From assembly GCF_000422485.1 (NCBI RefSeq), contig NZ_KE383848.1, positions 1 to 33,957 of the forward strand: 33,957 nt of DNA. Direction: 5' to 3'. This DNA is from Paenibacillus pasadenensis DSM 19293 (GTDB lineage: Bacteria; Bacillota; Bacilli; Paenibacillales; Paenibacillaceae). Position 1 is the stretch's first letter, and each line of letters begins with the position of its first letter. Positions 1 through 8,014 of this stretch are shown one piece after another. The notes under the pieces were generated by a model. That model had not been told where the DNA came from and did no database searches. It saw nothing but the letters and a program-made list of their open reading frames with translations. Made by a program: the position numbers and the translations under genes.

Positions 1-1
1 C

Positions 2-1702
2 AGCGCGGTCGCGAAGCTCGACGTCGATCACGGATCGAAAGCTGTGAAGCCGGCCGATCCGACACGGACGGGCTACACGTTCGGGGGCTGGTACATGGAC
101 GCAGAGCTGAAGCAGGCGTATGACTTCAACGCCGCAGTAACGAGTGCGCTGGAGCTGCATGCGAAGTGGACGCTGAACCAGTACGCGGTGAGCTTCGACA
201 GCCATGGAGGCAGCGCGGTTCCGGCGCTGGAAGTGGATCACGGGGGCAAGGTCGTTAAGCCAAGCGATCCGATGCGAACGGGCTACACGTTCGGCGGCTG
301 GTACACGGACGCGGAGCTGAAGCAGGCGTATGATTTTAATGCGGCGGTGACGGGCGCGCTGGAGCTGCATGCGAAGTGGGCGGCCGTTCCAACGCCGGAG
401 CCATCGCCAACACCGACGCCAGCTCCGACGCCAACACCGACGCCGAGCCCGACGCCAACGCCAACGCCGACGCCAACGCCGGGAACGGCGAGCCCGAGCC
501 CGACGCCAGCTCCGACTCCCGGCGCGGACGCGGTTCTCATGGTGAACGGCCAGCCGGCGGCAATGGAGAAACAGGACGTACCGCTGACGGACGGACGGCA
601 ATCGACCCGCTTCCTTGTCAGCTCGGAGCAGCTCGCGGCCTGGATGGCCGCCGCTGAGGGAAGGAGCCTGACGCTGCGCCTCGAGGCGACGAGCGAGCTT
701 GCCGAGCTGGTCTTCCCGGCCGGAGCGCTGCAGAAGCTGACGGCCGGCGCGGCTGTCGAGCTCATCGTCGAGAAAGGCTCGGCGAGCTACAGGCTGCCGG
801 TCTCCCGTCTTGCCGGGCTGAGCAGCGAGGCTGTCGTAACGGTCGTGATCGGCGTTCCTTCGTCGGAAGCGGCCGCTCAGGCGGCTCGCGCAGCAGGCGC
901 TTCCGGCCGCAGCCTCGGTCCGATGGCGGAGTTCTCGCTGCGGATCGACGGCAAGAGCGCCGGCGACCATGCCGGAACGTATATCGAGCGGACGCTCGTG
1001 CCGCCTTCGACGGAAAGCGGCTGGTCCGCCTTCTATTTGGATGAGCGCACCGGACAGCTGCGGTTCATCCCGCTGCGAAACGAGAACGGACGGATCACGC
1101 TGTTGTCGCCGCATGACAGCGTCTACGGGCTGATCCGGTCCGATGCGGCGTTCAAGGATCTGGCGGGCCACTGGGCGCAGGCCGACCTGAACCGCCTGGC
1201 CCGCCTCGGCATCTCGAGCGGAGTCGGGGAAGGCCGATTCGCGCCGAACCAGGCGGTCACGCGCGCGGAGTTCGCGGCGATGCTGGCTCGCGCGCTCGGC
1301 CTGGCCGAGCCGGCGGAGCGCTCCGGCTTCGGCGATGTGCCGGACCAAGCCTGGTATGCGGGCGATCTCGCCTCTGCCGTGCGTGCCGGCCTCGTGAACG
1401 GCGTCTCCGCCGAGAGCTTCGCTCCGCAGGCGCTCGTCACGCGGGAGCAGATGGCGGTCATGGTCGCCAAGGCGCTGGCCTATGCGGGCCAGCCGGCAGC
1501 GGCAGATGCTGCGGCGCTGTCCGCTTACCGCGATGCCGCTGCCGTCTCGAGCTGGGCGCAGGAGCCGGTTTCCGCGCTGACGCAGCTCGGCCTGATGTCC
1601 GGCACCGGCAGCGGCGAGCTGGATCCGCAAGGCAAGGCCGACCGCGCGCAAGCGGCGGTGCTGATCCTGCGCTTGCTGGATCGGCTCGGCTTCGCCGGAT
1701 AA
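2..1702 (+). CDS. Secreted repeat protein with three C-terminal SLH domains (5' end missing)
   Basis: The frame is open to the left edge, so the gene begins outside the window. The visible part starts with two copies of a 70-residue unit (210-bp period, units beginning at bases 2 and 212), each containing TRTGYTFGGWY or MRTGYTFGGWY and LELHAKW. This is typical of the Listeria-Bacteroides (Flg_new / InlB B-repeat) family, a beta-grasp-like surface repeat. A Pro-Thr-rich linker follows (about bases 388-525), then an unrecognised domain of about 200 residues, then three SLH repeats (from about base 1150: FKDLAGHW, FGDVPDQAWY and YRDAAAVSSW). SLH domains bind pyruvylated secondary cell-wall polymer, so the protein should sit on the cell surface. 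Ligand unknown. Family assignment of both ends is firm; the middle domain is not identified. Confidence 0.9.
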   Translation, partial: SAVAKLDVDHGSKAVKPADPTRTGYTFGGWYMDAELKQAYDFNAAVTSALELHAKWTLNQYAVSFDSHGGSAVPALEVDHGGKVVKPSDPMRTGYTFGGWYTDAELKQAYDFNAAVTGALELHAKWAAVPTPEPSPTPTPAPTPTPTPSPTPTPTPTPTPGTASPSPTPAPTPGADAVLMVNGQPAAMEKQDVPLTDGRQSTRFLVSSEQLAAWMAAAEGRSLTLRLEATSELAELVFPAGALQKLTAGAAVELIVEKGSASYRLPVSRLAGLSSEAVVTVVIGVPSSEAAAQAARAAGASGRSLGPMAEFSLRIDGKSAGDHAGTYIERTLVPPSTESGWSAFYLDERTGQLRFIPLRNENGRITLLSPHDSVYGLIRSDAAFKDLAGHWAQADLNRLARLGISSGVGEGRFAPNQAVTRAEFAAMLARALGLAEPAERSGFGDVPDQAWYAGDLASAVRAGLVNGVSAESFAPQALVTREQMAVMVAKALAYAGQPAAADAAALSAYRDAAAVSSWAQEPVSALTQLGLMSGTGSGELDPQGKADRAQAAVLILRLLDRLGFAG

Positions 1703-1705
1703 AAG

Positions 1706-1752
1706 AAAAAAGCGTCCAGCCCCGCATCGACATGCGGGGCTGGACGCTTTTT
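1706..1752. terminator. Bidirectional intrinsic terminator
   Basis: A perfect 17-bp stem (1711-1727 with 1732-1748, loop CGAC) is flanked by A-runs on the left and T-runs on the right. It lies between two convergent stop codons and can end both the SLH gene and the reductase gene. Confidence 0.92.
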
Positions 1753-1788
1753 GCCTTCAGGGCAGCCAGGATCAGCCGCTGCGGGGCA

Positions 1789-2370
1789 TCACTTCTGCGC
1801 CCGCCCGAGCTGCTCGGCCTGGGCCAGCATTTTCGCTCGCCGCTCGTCGCTTGAGCCGCGGATCGAGCCGAAGCGGGTGACGCCGACCGGGCGGATGCCG
1901 CAGAACTCCAGCACGCCTTTTTTCATGACGGTAATGCCGGCATCCCGAAGTAGGGTTCGGTAATACCAAGTCGGGGAGTCCATCGTGGCGATGATCCGTC
2001 CGCTCCTGCCGCCCAGCAGCTTCACCGGCACCGGCTTGCTGTCGTCGTAGCGGAAGGCGAAGCCGGGCAGCAGCGCGCGGTCGAGAAAGCCCTTGAGCAC
2101 GGCAGGCATGGAAGCCCACCAGATGGGGAAGATCCAGACCGTATGGTCGGCCTTCAGCAGCGTCTGCTGGGCATTCAGCAGATCCGGCTCCAGCTCGGTG
2201 CGCTTGCGGTAGCCGTAGCGGAGGTTCGGCTCGAACGCCAGCGAAGCGAGGTCGAGCACGCTCACCTGCGCGCCGGACGCTTCGGCTCCGCGGATATAGG
2301 CGGCGGCCAGCGCGTGGCAGAGGCTTTGCGAATCAGGATGGCCGATGATGACAGCGATGCGGCGGGACAT
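1789..2370 (-). CDS. Flavodoxin-fold NAD(P)H dehydrogenase (quinone) family protein
   Basis: A 193-residue protein of the Flavodoxin_2 (NQO1/MdaB/KefF-like) family, which transfers two electrons from NAD(P)H through FMN to quinones or similar acceptors in the cytoplasm. The N-terminus shows the flavodoxin start (RRIAVIIGHPDSQS); the middle has the family hallmark FPIWWASMPAVLKGFLDRAL and then a PGFAF motif. The start at 2370 is chosen because AAGGAG lies just upstream; the open frame runs further back only as antisense of the AraC gene. It is divergent from the AraC regulator at 2488 with 117 bp between starts, a layout that often means direct regulation. The physiological substrate cannot be read from sequence. 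Confidence 0.88.
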   Translation of the reverse strand: MSRRIAVIIGHPDSQSLCHALAAAYIRGAEASGAQVSVLDLASLAFEPNLRYGYRKRTELEPDLLNAQQTLLKADHTVWIFPIWWASMPAVLKGFLDRALLPGFAFRYDDSKPVPVKLLGGRSGRIIATMDSPTWYYRTLLRDAGITVMKKGVLEFCGIRPVGVTRFGSIRGSSDERRAKMLAQAEQLGRAQK

Positions 2371-2487
2371 GGGCAGTTCTCCTTTTTTCTTCCAGGATGA
2401 GGTTGATTCTATGATAAACTGGCCGTAACGCGCCGCGCAGTGAGCGAAGGCGCTGCGATGATGACGAAAGGCGCAAGGAGGTGCCGC

Positions 2488-3522
2488 ATGAAGGAAAACG
2501 GAATGACGGTGGCGCTGCTGGCCGCATCGGTGCGCGGCATGGCCGCTCGCGGGCTCGATACCGGGCGCTTCTGCCGGGAGGCCGGACTGGATCCGGAGCT
2601 GCTGCGGCGAGGCGATGCCCGGATCGCGCACGAGGAGATGGCGCGCCTCATGGACGAGGCGGCGCGCTTCGCCGGCGACCCGCTGTTCGGGCTGCATCAG
2701 GGAGCTGCGATGGAGCTGGCCGATCTCGGCGTGGCGGGCTATGTCGTGCAGCACTGCGCCACGGCCGGCAAAGCGGTGCAGGCGATGAACAAGTATCACG
2801 AAATGATCTGCAGCGGCTATGAGCTGAAGGCCGCGCCTGCGGAGAACGGCCTGACGGAGCTGCGCTTCCGTCTGAACGACCCGGCGCTGGAGGCGTCCCG
2901 CCACTGCACGGAGGACATGGTCGCCTCGCTCTGCCGCTCGCTGCTGCGGCTCGTCGGCCGCCCGGTCGAGCTGGCCGGGGTGTCGTTCCGGCATGCGCCG
3001 GCGGCGGATCCGGAGCGGTACCGGGACGTGTTCGGGCTGACTCCGGAATTCGAGGCGGCGGAGGATGCGATCCGGCTGCCGGCCGAGGTGCTGGACTGGC
3101 CCGTGCTGGCGCGGGAGGAGAGGCTGCGGCAGGAGTTTCAGGCGCTGGCCGACCGGATGCTGGACTCGCTCGCAAAAGGCCAGGAGACGACGCGCGAGCT
3201 GACCCGCTATCTGCTGGAGCGGACCGGAGCCGCGCCGCCTGCGCTGCCCGCGGCCGCGCGGGCGCTCGGCATGAGCGCGCGCAGCCTGCAGGCCAGGCTG
3301 CAGCGAGAGGGGGCGACGTTCGCCGGCGTCGCCGCGGAGATGCGCCGCAAGCTGGCGCTCCGCTACTTGGCGAAGCAGGAGCTGAGCGTGGCGGAGGTGG
3401 CGTACCTGCTCCACTTCTCGGAGCCGAGCGCTTTTCACGGGGCGTTCAAGCGCTGGACCGGCATGACGCCGGGCCAGTACCGGAGCAGCCTCGCGCTCGA
3501 AGCGGGGCAAGCCGGCGGATGA
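2488..3522 (+). CDS. AraC-family transcriptional regulator with Arabinose_bd-type N-terminal domain
   Basis: 344 residues. The N-terminal ~200 residues resemble the Arabinose_bd (PF12625) ligand/oligomerisation region of OruR/MmsR-like AraC regulators. The C-terminal ~90 residues form the double helix-turn-helix: ALGMSARSLQARLQREGATF for the first, then VAYLLHFSEPSAFHGAFKRW and TGMTPGQYR for the second. The start at 2488 is supported by AAGGAGGT at 2475-2482; an upstream in-frame start at 2440 lacks such a site. Its stop overlaps the next start as ATGA, so it is translationally coupled to the FAD oxidase. It probably controls that operon and the divergent reductase. The inducer is unknown. 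Confidence 0.9.
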   Translation: MKENGMTVALLAASVRGMAARGLDTGRFCREAGLDPELLRRGDARIAHEEMARLMDEAARFAGDPLFGLHQGAAMELADLGVAGYVVQHCATAGKAVQAMNKYHEMICSGYELKAAPAENGLTELRFRLNDPALEASRHCTEDMVASLCRSLLRLVGRPVELAGVSFRHAPAADPERYRDVFGLTPEFEAAEDAIRLPAEVLDWPVLAREERLRQEFQALADRMLDSLAKGQETTRELTRYLLERTGAAPPALPAAARALGMSARSLQARLQREGATFAGVAAEMRRKLALRYLAKQELSVAEVAYLLHFSEPSAFHGAFKRWTGMTPGQYRSSLALEAGQAGG

Positions 3523-4988
3523 AGGGCCGTCGCGGCAGGCTTCGCCTCGCGCTGGCCGCCTGCGCGGTCTACGCGCTGCTGCTGTCGCTGTCGCTGCACG
3601 CCCGGTCGGCTCAGCCCCGCGGCGAGCAGGCGACCGACGTCGGGCGCGTCGTCAGCGCGCGCGTGGACCGGACGGTGACGGTCCGCAGCGCGGACGACGC
3701 CCGCCGGGCCGTGCTGGAGGCGGCCGCCGAGGGCCGCAAGGTCAGCATCGCCGGCACGCGCCACAGCATGGGCGGGCAGACTTTTTATGAAGGAGCGGTC
3801 GTGCTCGACCTGAAGCGCTACGACCGCATCCTCGCGGTCGACGAGCAGGCGCGGACGGTTACGGCGCAGGCCGGCGCGACGTGGGCCGACATCCAGGAGG
3901 CGGTCAATCCGCTCGGCCTGTCGGTCCGCGTCATGCAGTCCCAGAATCTGTTCACGATCGGCGGCTCGCTGAGCGCCAATATCCACGGCCGCGACCCGTC
4001 GGAAGGCCCGCTCATCGCCGCCGTCCGCTCCATCCGGATGCTGCTGGCCGACGGCAGCATCGTGACGGCGAGCCGGGAGGAGCGGCCGGAGCTGTTCCGC
4101 GCGGCGATCGGCGGCTTCGGCGTGCTCGGCGTCATCCTCGAGGCGACGCTGGAGCTGACGGCGGACGAGGTGTACGAGTCCCGCACGTCGCTGCTGTCGT
4201 ACCGCGAGTTCCCGCAGCGGTTCGAACAGGCGGCCCGCTCGCCGGATACGGGGCTGCTGATCGCGCGGCTGTCGACGGCGCCGGAGCATTTTCTCGAGCG
4301 GATGTACATGACGGAGTTCCGGCGGACCGGGCTGCCGCTGGCGAGCGCGGACCGGGAGCTCAAGCAGGACCGGGCGGTCGAGCTGACGCGCTTCGTGTTC
4401 GGCCTGCAGCGCAAGCACGATTGGGGCAAGAGCCTGAGCTGGAGCCTGCAGGAGCGGCTGTTCCGCTCGGAGCAAGGCGGACTCGTCACGCGCAACAACG
4501 CGATGCGGCCGGAGAGCGATTTCCTGGACTATCGGGATGCGCAGCATAGCGACCTGCTGCAGGAATATTTCGTCCCGCTCTCCCGGTACGAGGCGTTCGT
4601 CGACGGCCTGCGGGCGCTGCTGCGGGAGGAGCCGCTGAATGTCGTCAACATCACCGTCCGCTACATGCCGCAGAACGGCGAGTCGGCGCTGTCCTACACC
4701 GCCTCGGAGGATCGGGCCGCGCTCGTGCTGCTGATCAACGAGAAGCGGAGCGCGGCCCGGCTCGAGCGGCTGGAGCGGCTGACGCAGCGGATGATCGGAC
4801 TGGCCCAGTCGCTCGGCGGCACGTATTACTTGACCTATCAGCCCTATGCGACGCTGGAGCAGTTCCGCCGGAGCTACCCCGGATGGACGGAGCTTGCGGC
4901 AGCCAAGCGGAGGTACGATCCGGGAAGCCTGTTCTGGAACGACTGGTACGGCAAGTATGGAAGCGAAGAAGGGGGAGGACGCCGATGA
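3519..4988 (+). CDS. FAD-binding (VAO/PCMH family) oxidase, membrane-anchored
   Basis: 489 residues. An N-terminal hydrophobic segment (about residues 8-28) after a basic start suggests a signal anchor or signal peptide. An FAD_binding_4 domain follows: GTRHSMGGQTF contacts the flavin in this family, and FTIGGSLSANIHGRD is the second FAD loop. The C-terminal part ends with a WNDWYGKYG segment. The overall plan matches sugar-alcohol or aldonolactone oxidases (alditol oxidase, gulonolactone oxidase), which oxidise a C-OH and reduce O2 or another acceptor. Substrate not determinable. It begins inside the AraC stop codon and ends inside the MFS start codon, both as ATGA, so the three genes form one operon. 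Confidence 0.82.
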   Translation: MKGRRGRLRLALAACAVYALLLSLSLHARSAQPRGEQATDVGRVVSARVDRTVTVRSADDARRAVLEAAAEGRKVSIAGTRHSMGGQTFYEGAVVLDLKRYDRILAVDEQARTVTAQAGATWADIQEAVNPLGLSVRVMQSQNLFTIGGSLSANIHGRDPSEGPLIAAVRSIRMLLADGSIVTASREERPELFRAAIGGFGVLGVILEATLELTADEVYESRTSLLSYREFPQRFEQAARSPDTGLLIARLSTAPEHFLERMYMTEFRRTGLPLASADRELKQDRAVELTRFVFGLQRKHDWGKSLSWSLQERLFRSEQGGLVTRNNAMRPESDFLDYRDAQHSDLLQEYFVPLSRYEAFVDGLRALLREEPLNVVNITVRYMPQNGESALSYTASEDRAALVLLINEKRSAARLERLERLTQRMIGLAQSLGGTYYLTYQPYATLEQFRRSYPGWTELAAAKRRYDPGSLFWNDWYGKYGSEEGGGRR

Positions 4989-5563
4989 AGCCGATGAAGC
5001 GGAGCGCGCTGCGCTGGGTCATGCTGTCGCAGAACGCGATGACGCTCGGTTCGGGCATCGTCTTTCCGTTCTACTTGATCCAGATCAAGGAGATCGGGGG
5101 CGGCTTCGCGGAATACGGCATCGCCTACGGCTTGTTCACGATCTGCTCGGCGTTTCTGAACGGCTGGTTCGGCCGCTCGTCCGACCGCTTCGGCCGGACG
5201 CCGCTGCTGCTGATCGGCTCCTGGGGGATGGCCGGACTATTCCTGCTGTTCCCGCTCGCCACGAGCATCGCCCAGGTATACGCCCTGCAGATCGCGATGG
5301 GGGCGTTCGGAGCGATGCAGCGCACCTGCGAGAAGGCGCTGCTCGCCGATCTGACCGACGGAGAGCCCGGACGAGGCGAGAAGATCGGCCGCTATCAGAC
5401 CGGCATCGCCTTGTTTTCGGGGATAGCGGTCATCGCGGGCGGCTTCCTGATCGACTACTTCACGCTCGACCTGATGTTCTATGCGGGCTCGGCGCTGCTG
5501 CTGGCCAGCGGCCTGCTGCTGCTGCGGGTGGACGAGCGGGGCGAGGAAGGACAGGCGGGCTAG
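4985..5563 (+). CDS. Half-length MFS transporter-like protein (six predicted membrane segments)
   Basis: 192 residues with six hydrophobic segments and the MFS motif A between segments 2 and 3 (GWFGRSSDRFGRTP). This equals only the N-terminal half of a normal 12-helix MFS permease of ~400 residues. The start at 4985 overlaps the upstream oxidase stop (ATGA). The stop is followed directly by intergenic DNA and the purine-salvage promoter; I see no second-half MFS sequence in any frame downstream. Either it works as a homodimer-like half transporter or it is a truncated relic kept in frame. Its place in the AraC-oxidase operon suggests transport of the oxidase substrate or product, which is an inference. 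Confidence 0.78.
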   Translation: MKPMKRSALRWVMLSQNAMTLGSGIVFPFYLIQIKEIGGGFAEYGIAYGLFTICSAFLNGWFGRSSDRFGRTPLLLIGSWGMAGLFLLFPLATSIAQVYALQIAMGAFGAMQRTCEKALLADLTDGEPGRGEKIGRYQTGIALFSGIAVIAGGFLIDYFTLDLMFYAGSALLLASGLLLLRVDERGEEGQAG

Positions 5564-5590
5564 GGGCTCGGCGATGTCGGATATTGGGGC

Positions 5591-5619
5591 TTGCCAGCCC
5601 TTGTCGGATTGTGTAGGAT
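5591..5619 (+). promoter_or_regulatory. Candidate sigma-A promoter for the xpt-pbuX operon
   Basis: TTGCCA (5591-5596) and TAGGAT (5614-5619) are separated by 17 bp, giving a predicted start near 5626, just ahead of the riboswitch aptamer. Matches are 5/6 and 4/6 to consensus. Confidence 0.45.
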
Positions 5620-5643
5620 ACGTTAAAGATAACTGAATACAAG

Positions 5644-5712
5644 CTCGTATAATCATGGGGATATGGCCCATAAGTTTCTACCGGACGACCATCGCAATCG
5701 TCTGACTATGAG
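5644..5712 (+). ncRNA. Purine riboswitch aptamer, guanine/xanthine class
   Basis: All conserved parts of the purine aptamer are visible. P1 pairs 5644-5649 with 5707-5712. The J1/2 TATAATC is followed by a P2 stem ATGGG/CCCAT around the canonical loop GATATGG. J2/3 reads TTTCTAC, then P3 pairs CGGACGA with TCGTCTG, and J3/1 reads GACTATG. The specificity base in J3/1 is C (5706), which selects guanine, hypoxanthine or xanthine; adenine switches have U here. L3 (CCATCGCAA) is nine bases and P3 seven pairs, slightly larger than in the B. subtilis xpt aptamer. It precedes xpt and pbuX, the classical regulon. Confidence 0.95.
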
Positions 5713-5800
5713 TGGGAGCGCCCGCGCGGGCGGCCGGCCCGGACCTGGAATCAGGTCCGCCGGACCGCTTCGCGCAGGCGCCGACAGGACTTGTCATCGC

Positions 5801-5852
5801 AGACAGATCTCACTTGGAGCAGCGCGCCCAGGGGAGGTCTGTCTTTTGTTTT
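5801..5852 (+). terminator. Riboswitch expression-platform terminator
   Basis: Stem 5801-5811 with 5834-5844 (one G-U), an inner stem 5813-5817 with 5828-5832, then TTTTGTTTT. Bases 5808-5816 could instead pair with 5709-5717, which include the 3' strand of aptamer P1. Ligand binding would therefore release the terminator and switch the operon off. Confidence 0.88.
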
Positions 5853-5892
5853 GCCGGATGAGGGGAATCGAGGAGAAGAGGGGCGACGGACA

Positions 5893-6531
5893 ATGGAAAA
5901 GCTGGAGCAAAGGATCCGCCAGGAAGGGCTGATCCTCTCCGACAAGGTGCTGAAGGTGGACTCGTTCCTGAACCACCAGGTCGACACGAGGCTGGCGCTG
6001 GAGATCGGGCAGGAATTCGCCCGCATCTTCGCGGGACGCGGCATCACCAAGGTGCTGACGATCGAGGCGAGCGGCATCCAGTTCGCGATGGCCGCGGGCA
6101 TCGCGCTGGACGTGCCTTTCATCTATGCCAAGAAAAAGAAAGCCGTCACGCTGACGGAAAACCTGTTCACGGCCGAGGTCGTGTCGTTCACCCGCGGAGA
6201 GACGTATCAGGTGAGCATCTCGCAGTCGTATCTGACGCCGCAGGACCGCGTCCTCATCGTGGACGACTTCCTCGCGACGGGCGCGGCGCTGGTCGGGCTC
6301 GTCGACATCGTGAAGCAGTCGCGCGCCGAGCTGTGCGGCGTCGGTTGCGTCATCGAGAAGAGCTTCCAGGAAGGGCGCGGGCTGCTCGAGGAGCTCGGCG
6401 TCGAGGTGCATTCGCTGGCGCGGATCGCGTCCATGCGCCCGGGCGAAGTGACCTATGTGCGCGAGGCGCAGGCGGCGGCATCCGCCGCATCCGCGCCGGC
6501 CGGCGGCCAAGGCGGAATCTCGCATGGCTAA
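5893..6531 (+). CDS. xpt: Xanthine phosphoribosyltransferase
   Basis: 212 residues. It converts xanthine plus PRPP to XMP in purine salvage. The PRPP-binding motif VLIVDDFLATGAAL is complete, and the N-terminus (LEQRIRQEGLILSDKVLKVD, SFLNHQVD) is characteristic of Xpt. It is about 18 residues longer than B. subtilis Xpt because of an Ala/Gly-rich tail (AAASAASAPAGGQGG) that overlaps the pbuX start. The ATG at 5893 gives the family N-terminus; purine-rich AGGAG and GAGGGG lie just upstream. It is controlled by the riboswitch and terminator in its leader and is coupled to pbuX by an 8-nt overlap. Confidence 0.95.
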   Translation: MEKLEQRIRQEGLILSDKVLKVDSFLNHQVDTRLALEIGQEFARIFAGRGITKVLTIEASGIQFAMAAGIALDVPFIYAKKKKAVTLTENLFTAEVVSFTRGETYQVSISQSYLTPQDRVLIVDDFLATGAALVGLVDIVKQSRAELCGVGCVIEKSFQEGRGLLEELGVEVHSLARIASMRPGEVTYVREAQAAASAASAPAGGQGGISHG

Positions 6532-7831
6532 GCCGCTCGCTCCCGGCAAGGTGGCCGCGCTTGGCCTGCAGCATGTGCTGGCGATGTATGCCGGCGCCGT
6601 CGTCGTGCCGCTCATCATCGGCGGCGCGCTCGGCCTGACCGAAAAGCAGATCGCCTATCTGATCGCCGCGGACCTGTTCACCTGCGGCCTGGCGACGCTG
6701 CTGCAGGTCATCGGCTCGCGCTGGTTCGGCAGCCGCCTGCCGGTCGTGCTCGGCTGCACGTTCACGGCCGTCGGCCCGATGATCGTCATCGGCTCCGAAT
6801 ACAGCCTCGCCGCCGTCTACGGGGCGATCATCGTCTCCGGCCTGTTCGTCGTGCTGGCGGCGCCGCTCTACGGCAAGCTGCTGCGCTTCTTCCCGACGGT
6901 CGTCACCGGCTCGGTCGTAACGATCATCGGCCTGTCGCTCATCCCCGTCGCGATGAACAACGTCGCCGGCGGCCAGGGCGCCGCCGACTTCGGCGCGCCG
7001 CGCAACCTGCTGCTCGCGCTGCTGACGCTCGTCGTCATCCTGCTCGTCAGCCGCTTCGCGCGCGGCTTCCTGCGGGCCGTCTCGGTGCTGGTCGGGCTCG
7101 CGGCCGGCACGGGCGCGGCGTATGCGATGGACATGGTGAGCTTCGGCGGCGTCGCCGAGGCGTCGTTCGTCAACGTGCCGACGCCGTTCTACTTCGGCGC
7201 GCCGGAGTTCAGCCTCGTAGCGATCGGCACGATGATCCTCGTCAACATCGTCAGCATGGTCGAGTCGACGGGCGTCTATCTCGCCGTCGGCAAGGCGACC
7301 GACCAGAAGGTCGAGCAGCGCCAGATCGTGAACGGCCTCCGCTCCGAAGGCGCGGCGATCATGCTCGGCGGCGTGCTCAACGCCTTCCCTTATACGGCGT
7401 TCTCGCAAAACGTCGGCCTGATCCAGCTGACCAAGGTGAAGACGCGCAACGTCATCTTCGCCGCGGGCGGCATCATGGTGCTGCTCGGCCTGCTGCCGAA
7501 GCTGGCGGCGCTGACGACCGTCATCCCGAACGCCGTGCTCGGCGGCGCGATGATCGTCATGTTCGGCTCCGTCGCCGCGGCGGGCATGAACATCCTGTCC
7601 GAGGTCGACCTGCGCAAGGAAGGCAACCTCATGATCGTCGCCTGCAGCCTCGCCGTCGGGCTCGGCTCCGCGACGGTGCCGTCGATGTTCGCGCAGCTGC
7701 CGACCGAGCTGTCGATGCTGCTGCAGAGCGGCATCGTCACCGGCTCGATCACGGCGATCGTGCTCAACCTCGTCATGACGCGCCGCCGCGAATCCGCCGC
7801 CGCGTTCCAGGAGGCCGGCGAAGCTTCCTGA
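6524..7831 (+). CDS. pbuX: Xanthine permease (NCS2 family)
   Basis: 435 residues, the usual length of a nucleobase:cation symporter-2 permease with about 14 membrane spans. It imports xanthine with protons for Xpt to use. Visible family features: GLQHVLAMYAGAVVVPLIIG in the first span, MVESTGVYLAVGKATDQ (NCS2 substrate and motif region), and AFSQNVGLIQLT with the QN pair. The ATG at 6524 has AAGGCGG upstream and overlaps the end of xpt by 8 nt, so translation is coupled. The same riboswitch controls both. A strong hairpin follows at 7893. Confidence 0.95.
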   Translation: MAKPLAPGKVAALGLQHVLAMYAGAVVVPLIIGGALGLTEKQIAYLIAADLFTCGLATLLQVIGSRWFGSRLPVVLGCTFTAVGPMIVIGSEYSLAAVYGAIIVSGLFVVLAAPLYGKLLRFFPTVVTGSVVTIIGLSLIPVAMNNVAGGQGAADFGAPRNLLLALLTLVVILLVSRFARGFLRAVSVLVGLAAGTGAAYAMDMVSFGGVAEASFVNVPTPFYFGAPEFSLVAIGTMILVNIVSMVESTGVYLAVGKATDQKVEQRQIVNGLRSEGAAIMLGGVLNAFPYTAFSQNVGLIQLTKVKTRNVIFAAGGIMVLLGLLPKLAALTTVIPNAVLGGAMIVMFGSVAAAGMNILSEVDLRKEGNLMIVACSLAVGLGSATVPSMFAQLPTELSMLLQSGIVTGSITAIVLNLVMTRRRESAAAFQEAGEAS

Positions 7832-7892
7832 GCGGGGCCGAGCCAGGGAAGAAGCTTCCTTGCCGGGACGTCCGCATGGCTGTCCGTAAAAT

Positions 7893-7931
7893 AAAGAAAG
7901 GCCTCTCCGAACAACGGATGAGGCCTTTCTT
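7893..7931. terminator. Bidirectional intrinsic terminator
   Basis: Stem AAGAAAGGCCT (7894-7904) pairs with AGGCCTTTCTT (7921-7931). T-rich tracts follow on both strands. It lies between pbuX and the convergent YflT-like gene. Confidence 0.85.
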
Positions 7932-8014
7932 CATCTTTTGCGGCGCGCCGCCCTCGCTCTATTGAAGCGGAGCTGTCCGCTTAAGGAAGGCTGCCGGCCA
8001 CGCCTCGCGTGGCG

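Noticed and set aside
2371-3510. Long N-terminal extension of the quinone reductase
   Set aside because: It is antisense to the AraC gene; the family N-terminus and AAGGAG site define the start at 2370.
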